Origin: JAAYBQ01 sp035403465
GTDB lineage: Bacteria > Spirochaetota > UBA4802 > UBA5550
DNA: 61,581 bases
Assembly (NCBI GenBank): GCA_035403465.1
Contig: DAONFG010000018.1
Location: 1-61,581 of the forward strand
Reading direction: 5' to 3'
The translations under genes and the position numbers were made by a program. The notes below the pieces were generated by a model. That model was not told where the DNA came from, did not search any database, and saw nothing but the letters and a program-made list of their open reading frames with translations. Of the stretch, positions 25,141-32,295 are shown piece after piece (within the stretch, counting starts at the first letter, position 1; every line of letters starts with the position of its first letter).

Positions 25141-27348
25141 ATGACTGATTTAAAAACTATCCTGCTTGTTGATGACCAGGCAATCACAATGTTTGCCCGT
25201 TCGCAGTTTATTTCGGAGAACGGGTACAGGGTCGTAACAGCTTCCTCCGGTGAAGAGGCAGTTGAAATATCGTTATCAGGCACACATGTGGACCTGATCC
25301 TCATGGACATAGACCTGGGCGAGGGCATGGACGGCACCGAGGCCGCTGAAATCATACTTGCCCGGAAGGATGTGCCTATACTCTTCCTTTCCAGTTATAC
25401 AGATAAAGAGATTGTTGATAAAACCGGAAGGATATCATCGTACGGCTACGTGGTAAAGGATAGCGGTGACACTGTCCTCCTGGCGTCAATCAGCATGGCG
25501 TTCAGGCTGTACGAGGCAAGGATGGATATCATCCGCCAGAGGAATGAGCTGAACTCTTCGCGCGCCGAACTGGAAGCGCTTAACAGAAAATTCGAGGCCG
25601 CGAACCTGGAGCTGCATGAATCATTGCTCTACACCCAGGCCATAATGAAGAACGCGCCGTTCGGATGTATCCTTTACAGGGTAGATGAGAGCGGCAGACT
25701 TATTCTTACCGGGCATAATCCCGCGGCGGAATCTATAAGCACAAAAAACCTGAAAGAACTGGTGGGCAGTGAGATTAAAGATGCGTTTCCAGACCTTGAG
25801 GGAAGCAAGATCCCGTCGATATACAAAATGGTCGCACTTGAGGGGGGAGTGTATCAGCAGGAGAGCTTAATTTACAATAACGGCAGCAGGAATTTTGTAT
25901 TCGATATCTGCGCCTTCGGCATATCGCCGGGAAACATGGCAGTATTCTTCACGGATGAATCCGAAAAGAATCACATGAAGAGCAGCCTGCGGCGCAGCAG
26001 GGAAAGGTACATGGAGTATGTGAAGAACGCGCCATACGGCGTGTTCATTACGGATGACAGCGGCAGGTTCCTCGAGCTAAACCCGGCAGCCTCTGCTATC
26101 GCGGGATTCACCGAGCAGGAACTTATAGGAAAAAACCTGAAAGAGCTTGTTCCCCCGGGGACTGAAAGCGCGGGGCTTGACGTTTTCCTGGACACCGTAA
26201 GGCGCGACAGGACAAGCGGCGAGTTTCCCGTACTGCGCGGGGACGGAGCTGTCCGCTACTGGTCCGTTGAAACAGTGGCATTGTCAGATAACCGCTGTCT
26301 TGGTTTTGTCATGGATATAACAAAGCGGCGGAAAGATGAGGCTACCCGCAAGAGACAGCACAGGTTCATTGAATCACTGATCGAAACAATACCGAACCCC
26401 GTATTCTATAAAGACTCTGAACTTAAATATATGGGCTGCAACAGGGCATTTGAGGAACTGACCGGGAAAAAACGTGATGAAATTACCGGCAAAACTGTTT
26501 TCCAGCTCTTCGAATACGAGCTTGCAAGAAAATACGATGAAACAGACCGTGAACTCCTGGCTTTAACAGGCAACCAGTATTACGAAGGTAAGATGAAAAC
26601 AGGGTACGGTGAATACCGCGATGTAATGTTCAGCAAGTCAACGTTCGTCGGCCCTGAAAACCAGGCAGAGGGAATTGTCGGCGTAATCACAGACATAACT
26701 GACATGAAAAAGGCTGAGGCCGCAAGGACTGCCGCGATTGAAGAGAACAGGACTCTCTACGTGGAGCTGCAGCACCGGGTCAAGAATACGATGAACATTA
26801 TCACGGGTATAATCAACATAGAATGCGACAGCCTTAAGGGAAGTCCTGCCGTGAAGTCTCTTGAGAGCATAAGGAACAGGGTCTTTACGCTCTCCGAGCT
26901 TTATTCTCTCCTGTATGTTTCCGGAAACGCAAAGGTCGTGCAGCTTGACAGGTACCTGGAAAATATCACAAGATCGCTCGACCTCACGCTTGTGAGGAAC
27001 AGCGGGATGCGGATATCAACTAAATGCGCAAGTATCGAGGCTGATGTGCGTGTTGCCACATCAATGGGGCTCATACTTAACGAGCTCGTGACAAATGCCT
27101 GCAAATACGCAAAGGCCGGTTCCGCAGACGGGCGGATAGAGGTGAGGCTCAGCAGCGACGAGATGAATATTATTATTGAGGTCGAGGATAACGGCACAGG
27201 CCTGCCGGATAACTTTGATATAAAGAAAGCTGCTGGCCTGGGGCTGCAGCTTGTCAACGGCCTTGCCATGCAGCACAAGGGCAGGATTGATGTTTTAGTA
27301 GAGAATACAACATTGTTCAGGATTACAGTCCCGGAGAAGAGAAGATGA
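25141..27348 (+). CDS. Hybrid sensor: receiver, three PAS domains and HisKA_2-type histidine kinase
   Basis: This is a 735-residue cytoplasmic protein without membrane segments. The N-terminal receiver (residues 1-125) has the acidic pair DD11-12, phosphoacceptor Asp56 and Lys106. Three PAS domains follow (about 160-290, 295-410 and 415-535), the last two with readable PAS openings such as APYGVFITDDSGR. The kinase core has HisKA_2-type ELQHRVKN with His545, and the ATPase N-box NELVTNACKY near 647, then EDNGTGLP and GLGLQLV. A receiver ahead of PAS sensing suggests it takes a phosphate input from another kinase. Its own output regulator is not adjacent. It overlaps the next gene by ATGA. Confidence 0.93.
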   Translation: MTDLKTILLVDDQAITMFARSQFISENGYRVVTASSGEEAVEISLSGTHVDLILMDIDLGEGMDGTEAAEIILARKDVPILFLSSYTDKEIVDKTGRISSYGYVVKDSGDTVLLASISMAFRLYEARMDIIRQRNELNSSRAELEALNRKFEAANLELHESLLYTQAIMKNAPFGCILYRVDESGRLILTGHNPAAESISTKNLKELVGSEIKDAFPDLEGSKIPSIYKMVALEGGVYQQESLIYNNGSRNFVFDICAFGISPGNMAVFFTDESEKNHMKSSLRRSRERYMEYVKNAPYGVFITDDSGRFLELNPAASAIAGFTEQELIGKNLKELVPPGTESAGLDVFLDTVRRDRTSGEFPVLRGDGAVRYWSVETVALSDNRCLGFVMDITKRRKDEATRKRQHRFIESLIETIPNPVFYKDSELKYMGCNRAFEELTGKKRDEITGKTVFQLFEYELARKYDETDRELLALTGNQYYEGKMKTGYGEYRDVMFSKSTFVGPENQAEGIVGVITDITDMKKAEAARTAAIEENRTLYVELQHRVKNTMNIITGIINIECDSLKGSPAVKSLESIRNRVFTLSELYSLLYVSGNAKVVQLDRYLENITRSLDLTLVRNSGMRISTKCASIEADVRVATSMGLILNELVTNACKYAKAGSADGRIEVRLSSDEMNIIIEVEDNGTGLPDNFDIKKAAGLGLQLVNGLAMQHKGRIDVLVENTTLFRITVPEKRR

Positions 27349-28322
27349 ATATAGCCGGCTCAACAGGTGTCGTAAACGGGGTTTATGTGAAAAAGATTAT
27401 CTGTCTGCTGCTCCTGGTTTTTTCAGCAGCGGGCTGCGGAAAGCCCGGTTCAGGCGATAAGCTCAGGGTGGCTGCCACTATCTTCCCGTACTATGATTTT
27501 GCGAAGAATATCGGCGGTGAACACGCAGAGGCCGTGATGGTGATACCTCCGGGAACCGACCCCCACAGGTATAAACCTGTAAAGGCGGATATCAGAAAGA
27601 TTTCCGGCTGCGACATCCTGATCTACAACGGCAGCGGGCTTGAACCCTGGATAAACGACGTTCTCAAATCCATCGATACATCCGGGATGATCATTATCAA
27701 TGCGTCTGACGTGGCAGGCAAACGTATAATATCGGTTAAGCCGGATTCAAGGATAGATGAGTCAGGTGAAATGAATGAGATCCCCCCTGCGGGTATTGAC
27801 CCGCATATCTGGCTCGACTTTGAAATTGACGCGCTGGTGATTAATGAAATACTGAAAAGCATGTGCGCAAAGGACCCTGCAGATTTTGATTACTATAACT
27901 CTAATACAGGGTTCTACAGGATAAGGCTGAGCCAGCTTGAAATAAAATATAAAGAGACGCTGGCGCAGGACAACAACAGGACCATCCTTTACTCGGGCCA
28001 TTCAACATTCGGCTACATGGCAAGGAAGTACAGGCTGAAGCAGTATTCACCATACAGGGACTACTCATCTCTGCCTGATGCGACCCAGCGCAGCATAGCC
28101 GGCATTTCGGTCCGTGCAGGCAACATGGGCGCAGGCTGTATTTTCTGCGAGGAGCTTTCAGACATGAAAGTCGCAAAGGCTATTACCGGTCAATCCGGGA
28201 TGAAGATCCTTCTGCTTCACGGATGCCACAATGTATCACAGGAGGAGTTTGATTCGGGGATAGATTTTGTGGGCATCATGGACAGGAACCTTGAAAATCT
28301 TATAACAGGGATGAAGTATTAG
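27345..28322 (+). CDS. ZnuA/TroA-type metal-binding lipoprotein
   Basis: This 325-residue substrate-binding protein is of the zinc/manganese ABC transporter cluster. The start at 27345 has a GGAG site and ATGA overlap. A GTG at 27387 would give a more typical signal peptide (VKKIICLLLLVFSAAGC) and may be the true start. The lipobox is SAAGC either way. Metal ligands are visible: His in GTDPHRYKPV, His in IDPHIWLD and His in YSGHSTFGY, with a late acidic position. No His-rich loop is present. No permease or ATPase gene is adjacent, so it is an orphan binding protein or works with a distant transporter. Confidence 0.88.
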   Translation: MNIAGSTGVVNGVYVKKIICLLLLVFSAAGCGKPGSGDKLRVAATIFPYYDFAKNIGGEHAEAVMVIPPGTDPHRYKPVKADIRKISGCDILIYNGSGLEPWINDVLKSIDTSGMIIINASDVAGKRIISVKPDSRIDESGEMNEIPPAGIDPHIWLDFEIDALVINEILKSMCAKDPADFDYYNSNTGFYRIRLSQLEIKYKETLAQDNNRTILYSGHSTFGYMARKYRLKQYSPYRDYSSLPDATQRSIAGISVRAGNMGAGCIFCEELSDMKVAKAITGQSGMKILLLHGCHNVSQEEFDSGIDFVGIMDRNLENLITGMKY

Positions 28323-28485
28323 CTATACAGAAATTTCTGCTGCAAACCAAATTGTAATCGACAGATTCGGGTTTATACCGGCAATATCGAACTGCTTTAC
28401 GGCAATGAGCGGTTTTCACTTTGTACGCGATGACAAAGCGCTATTCATTCGTGGACCGCTATAAATTTAATTCCAGGAAAAAATT

Positions 28486-30069
28486 ATGAAACGTCCGGCA
28501 TTCCCCCTGCTTATGCTGTTTTTAATAACAGGCATGATTTCAACGCAGGCACTATACGCATCATCATCCCAGGCAGCTGCCCCTGCGGCAAATATTTCTG
28601 CCCTCTGGTCGCTCCCCTTTGTTGGAATACTCCTGTGTATCGCCATTATCCCGCTGATCAACGCGCATTTCTGGGAAAAGAATTTATGGTGGATTTCACT
28701 GGGCATATTCTGCCTGCCCATGGCGATTATTTTCGGGGTTTTTATGGGTGAACTTCTCAGGGAGAAGACAATTGAAAAGCTGCTTGAGTACCTCTCATTC
28801 ATTATACTTCTTGCATCGCTTTTTGTTATTTCGGGAGGTATTCTTGTTAAGGGCAAAATGAACGGGACCCCTGTTTTAAACAGTGTATTCCTGCTTGTGG
28901 GGAGCATCATCGCGAGTTTTGTCGGAACCACAGGCGCGTCAATGCTGCTCATAAGGCCTCTCATAAGGGCCAACAGGAACAGGGAGCGCAAGGCGCACAT
29001 TGTAATATTCTTTATTTTCCTGGTAAGCAACATCGGCGGAGTACTTACACCTCTTGGCGATCCGCCGCTTTTCCTGGGCTACCTGCAGGGTGTTCCCTTT
29101 GAATGGACATTCAGACTCTTCCCGCAGTGGATTTTCACATCGTCAATAGTGCTGGTGATATTCTTTGTGTATGACAATATTATGTACCGCAGGGAAAAAC
29201 CCGCTGCGCCCGGTGAAGCCGCAGAGGGGAGTGACAGCGGTGACCTGATAAAATCCATCGGCAGTGATATTAATGCCGCCATAGACCTGCTCAATCCTGA
29301 CCAGCACGCGGTACAGGGGACTATCAGCCGCAGGCTGCTTGTAAGCGTAAATGAAAGACTGACTTCCGCAAGGGGAAAAATCAAAACCCTGAATGAGACC
29401 GGTATTGCAGGAAGCTCTATCGGGCTTGAGGGAAAGATCAACCTTGTATTCCTCGCGGGTGTTGTATTCATCGTCTTCATGCAGGGATTCCTCCTGAAGA
29501 AGGTTGCATGGTGGCCCCACTTTGGACCGCAGGAGGTCGGCATGCTGATAATGCTCGGGCTGTCGCTTGTATTTACCCCTGCAAAAAGCGGACTCAGGAT
29601 CGAGAACGGATTCACGTTCCAGCCTATTAAAGAGGTAGCGCTTATATTCGCAGGAATATTTGCCACAATGATCCCCGCGCTCTACATACTCGAGACAAAG
29701 GGCGCGTCCCTGGGAATAGTTGAACCCTGGCAGTTCTTCTGGGCTGCTGGCGGGCTTTCATCGTTCCTTGACAACGCGCCTACTTACCTCACGTTTGTTT
29801 CTGTGGGCAAGTCCCTGCATTTGCCCAACACGCTCAACTTTGTATTTAATGACGGCGGAACGCTCACGACACCAATACTTGCTGCTATTTCATGCGGCGC
29901 CGTATTCATGGGGGCGAACACCTATATAGGCAACGGCCCCAACTTCATGGTACGCTCAATCGCGGAGGAGCAGGGTGTAAAGATGCCCAGCTTCTTCGGG
30001 TATATGCTCTACTCAGGGCTTGTGCTGATACCCACATTCATACTGGTTACGCTGATATTCTTCAGATAG
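28486..30069 (+). CDS. NhaD/ArsB-superfamily sodium:proton antiporter
   Basis: This 527-residue inner-membrane protein has about 12-13 hydrophobic segments after a cleavable-looking leader. The two half-repeats each carry a conserved ion-transporter loop: TGASMLLIRPLIRANR with GGVLTPLGDPPLFLGYLQG, and SSFLDNAPTYLTF with GANTYIGNGPNFMV. These are the signatures of the NhaD branch of the ion-transporter superfamily. A hydrophilic central loop (about residues 235-310) separates the halves. It most likely exchanges Na+ or Li+ for protons. A citrate or organic-anion substrate is less likely. Confidence 0.88.
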   Translation: MKRPAFPLLMLFLITGMISTQALYASSSQAAAPAANISALWSLPFVGILLCIAIIPLINAHFWEKNLWWISLGIFCLPMAIIFGVFMGELLREKTIEKLLEYLSFIILLASLFVISGGILVKGKMNGTPVLNSVFLLVGSIIASFVGTTGASMLLIRPLIRANRNRERKAHIVIFFIFLVSNIGGVLTPLGDPPLFLGYLQGVPFEWTFRLFPQWIFTSSIVLVIFFVYDNIMYRREKPAAPGEAAEGSDSGDLIKSIGSDINAAIDLLNPDQHAVQGTISRRLLVSVNERLTSARGKIKTLNETGIAGSSIGLEGKINLVFLAGVVFIVFMQGFLLKKVAWWPHFGPQEVGMLIMLGLSLVFTPAKSGLRIENGFTFQPIKEVALIFAGIFATMIPALYILETKGASLGIVEPWQFFWAAGGLSSFLDNAPTYLTFVSVGKSLHLPNTLNFVFNDGGTLTTPILAAISCGAVFMGANTYIGNGPNFMVRSIAEEQGVKMPSFFGYMLYSGLVLIPTFILVTLIFFR

Positions 30070-30071
30070 GG

Positions 30072-30110
30072 GACCTCACCCCCGGCCCCTCTCCACATGG
30101 AGAGGGGGGA
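30072..30110 (+). repeat. Dispersed palindromic repeat, family A, copy 1
   Basis: Thirty-nine bases beginning GACCTCACCCCCGG are identical to 48474-48512. They contain a nine-base stem (CCCCTCTCC with ACAT loop) that may also terminate the antiporter transcript, which ends three bases earlier. Here only the left end of the element is recognisable. Confidence 0.8.
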
Positions 30111-30274
30111 ATTAGAAGGATAAATTTTCCGATACCAGCCGCTACGCCCCCAGCCGATAAACTTCGCTTGTTCATATGCCGTATTCGTCGTCCCCCGGCG
30201 GGGGCTCTACAACCTTTTTGTTTTAATTGGTATTTTGTGACGGGATTTTGATGTTACGCATGGTATAGGCTGAT

Positions 30275-30527
30275 GCCTTAACCGCATGCCCTCCTCCGCC
30301 CTTCGGGCACCTCCTCCCGTTTTGAAGAACTGAAGGGGAGAAGGGGAAACCTGTAAAGTATTTTACCACCCGCTGCGCTGGAGGAGCGGAGCGCACGGAG
30401 AAAGGATTAAAGGATGTCTCTCGCAAAGGGTCGAACACAAAATGGCATCCATGCCAGTGTTCGACACTAACGCCTCCGTGCGTGTCGCGCAACGGCGCAA
30501 AGAGAAGAGATGTAATGGTGAAGAGTC
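30275..30527 (+). repeat. Long dispersed repeat, family L, copy 1
   Basis: This 253-base unit begins GCCTTAACCGCATGCCCTCC. It has an identical-looking full-length copy at 30782-31034 and a shortened copy at 30580-30705. Short frames inside it are the same frame repeated and encode no recognisable protein. Confidence 0.85.
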
Positions 30528-30579
30528 TGTCATCCCCGTGCAGACGGGGATCTATATGATGCACATGGTACGGGGTGTG

Positions 30580-30705
30580 GCCTTAACCGCATGCCCTCCT
30601 CCGCCCTTCGGGCACCTCCTCCCGTTTTGAAGAACTGAAGGGGAGAAGGGGAAACCTGTAAAGTATTTTACCACCCGCTGCGCTGGAGGAGCGGAGCGCA
30701 CGGAG
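30580..30705 (+). repeat. Long dispersed repeat, family L, copy 2 (shortened)
   Basis: The first 126 bases of the unit are present, ending at CGCACGGAG. The remaining 127 bases are missing and replaced by a short bridge (AGAAAAGATGTAATGG). Both flanks carry a shared linker with a small palindrome, ATCCCCGTGCAGACGGGGAT. Confidence 0.85.
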
Positions 30706-30781
30706 AGAAAAGATGTAATGGAGAAAGTCTGTCATCCCCGTGCAGACGGGGATCTATATGTTGCGCATGGTACGGGGTGCG

Positions 30782-31034
30782 GCCTTAACCGCATGCCCTC
30801 CTCCGCCCTTCGGGCACCTCCTCCCGTTTTGAAGAACTGAAGGGGAGAAGGGGAAACCTGTAAAGTATTTTACCACCCGCTGCGCTGGAGGAGCGGAGCG
30901 CACGGAGAAAGGATTAAAGGATGTCTCTCGCAAAGGGTCGAACACAAAATGGCATCCATGCCAGTGTTCGACACTAACGCCTCCGTGCGTGTCGCGCAAC
31001 GGCGCAAAGAGAAGAGATGTAATGGTGAAGAGTC
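30782..31034 (+). repeat. Long dispersed repeat, family L, copy 3
   Basis: This full 253-base copy matches copy 1 end to end in my reading. It is followed by a G+C-rich hairpin (GGCCGTCGGTCAGCGGCC, about 31044-31061) and then the stop of the leftward gene at 31081. Confidence 0.85.
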
Positions 31035-31080
31035 CGCCCCGCCCGGCCGTCGGTCAGCGGCCGGGGGAGTGTTCTACTCA

Positions 31081-31701
31081 TCATTTACCCGATTCTGTTT
31101 TTGCAGCGACCGATGCTGATATTGTTGCTGCTTCTTCATATGCCGCGTCTGTGACAACCGCGTAAATATGGTACTGCGCGCCCGGTTCGAGCCCTGTAAT
31201 TGTGAAGGTCGATGCGAGGTCCGCGCCTGCGTCATGGCGTGTTATTATGGAATTCTCGTCCGGCGCTGTCTCTTTACGTGAAAAGAAAGTTACGTGACAC
31301 CCCGGTTCAGCCGCAAGGAAGCTGCATATGACTTCACCAGCGCAGGTACCCGGTTCAGCAGTGAAGTTCATTAGTATCTCCTCGCCCATGCCGGGGCAGA
31401 GCATGATCGGTTCACCGCTACGGCGCCTGCTCATGTTTTCGCCAATAAAGAGATTGTAGCCCGATACGTTCCCGTTTTCCGATGATGAATCCCATGCCTT
31501 CCTGATTATTCCCCTGAGGTATTTCCAGTCCACTATAACCGTACGGAATGCGTTGTTCACTGCGGCCTGGCTTGCAGTGTTGCCCCTTGAATACTTTTTG
31601 TAGACCATCATGTATGATGTTCCGTTTTTTGTTACTATCACGGCATCTTCCATCCTGCCGCTTCCTTCCTTGATGTATGAAGGTAACTTGATCCTGGCCA
31701 T
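31081..31701 (-). CDS. DUF6266-like protein with fibronectin-type C-terminal domain
   Basis: This is a 206-residue protein. The start at 31701 has a strong AGGAGG site and gives MARIKLPSYIKEGSG. A longer frame adds 25 residues without support. The first 115 residues (ending GNVSGYNLFIGENMSRR) resemble the DUF6266 pattern, including the NAFRTVIVDWKYLRGIIRKAW stretch split by charged residues. The last 90 residues look like a fibronectin-type-III fold (TITGLEPGAQYHIYAVV). No signal peptide is present. Function is unknown. Confidence 0.65.
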   Translation of the reverse strand: MARIKLPSYIKEGSGRMEDAVIVTKNGTSYMMVYKKYSRGNTASQAAVNNAFRTVIVDWKYLRGIIRKAWDSSSENGNVSGYNLFIGENMSRRRSGEPIMLCPGMGEEILMNFTAEPGTCAGEVICSFLAAEPGCHVTFFSRKETAPDENSIITRHDAGADLASTFTITGLEPGAQYHIYAVVTDAAYEEAATISASVAAKTESGK

Positions 31702-31867
31702 ATAAGGCCTCCTGTAATGTATGGTAAGGGCAATTATGGTTATAACAACATGGTTCTTATAACCGCCCTTGAGCACTTCTGCTCACAGGTAATACGGTTT
31801 GAGCCGGGGAAAATGAAAAATTTTTTCAGGAAAATGAAATTTTTTTTTAATTCATTGATAAGCGGTT

Positions 31868-31911
31868 CTGACGGCTAGTCGACGGCTAGTCGACGGCTAG
31901 TTGACGGCTGG
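31868..31911 (+). repeat. Four tandem copies of an 11-bp unit
   Basis: The unit TCGACGGCTAG occurs four times, the outer copies with one or two changes. The length matches the 11-base repeat at 15212-15277, although the sequence differs. Confidence 0.8.
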
Positions 31912-31951
31912 GGGAGGGTGGTGAGTTAAGTTTTTTCACTACACAGACGCG

Positions 31952-31983
31952 TAGGACACTGTATGTCGCAGGTGGGGTAGTAT
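31952..31983 (+). repeat. Imperfect direct repeat upstream of cas3, copy 1
   Basis: TAGGACACTGTATGTCG followed by a GGTGGGGTAGTAT tail is related to 32164-32197, with a few substitutions and a three-base gap. Confidence 0.5.
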
Positions 31984-32094
31984 ACTTATGAAATCATAAT
32001 TAAAATCAAGGCGTTGTTATGCGGAAAATCGATTGTTTATGAATTGATTTATGTCGATACAGGTTATATATAATAATTTGATCAGTAAAAATAG

Positions 32095-32122
32095 TATACA
32101 ATAGGCACTTGCCTATTGTATA
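32095..32122. promoter_or_regulatory. Perfect 28-bp palindrome upstream of cas3, candidate operator
   Basis: TATACAATAGGCA and its exact complement flank a CT centre. It lies 173 bases before the cas3 start, between the two direct repeats. The symmetry, length and A+T-rich arms suit a dimeric repressor site. No regulator gene is encoded next to it. Confidence 0.6.
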
Positions 32123-32163
32123 AACGGGATAATAAATCATATTTTTAACAATAAACAAATGTA

Positions 32164-32197
32164 TAGGTCACTGTGTGTCGTACATGGTGCGGTATTA
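32164..32197 (+). repeat. Imperfect direct repeat upstream of cas3, copy 2
   Basis: TAGGTCACTGTGTGTCG followed by a GGTGCGGTATTAT tail is the partner of 31952-31983, lying 99 bases before the cas3 ATG. Confidence 0.5.
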
Positions 32198-32295
32198 TGG
32201 ATTTAATATTTTAGTCGGATTGAGGTTCAGTAAAGATTCGGGATGGTTTAAGGCATGAAGTATTGGGCACATACGGTTGAGGGGATATAGAATTG

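Larger units (their letters stand above)
31702..32295. other. Regulatory spacer upstream of the cas operon
   Basis: This 594-base gene-free region contains four 11-base tandem repeats (31868-31911), two related 32-34-base segments (31952-31983 and 32164-32197) and a perfect 13-base-arm palindrome (32095-32122). The sequence becomes markedly A+T-rich about 32000, marking the edge of the cas region. No frame in it looks coding. Confidence 0.6.

Noticed and set aside
30223..30999. Repeated minus-strand frames (MRDTHGGVSVEHW...) in the family L repeats
   Set aside because: They are identical because the DNA repeat is duplicated. There is no ribosome site, no family and no conservation to judge coding.
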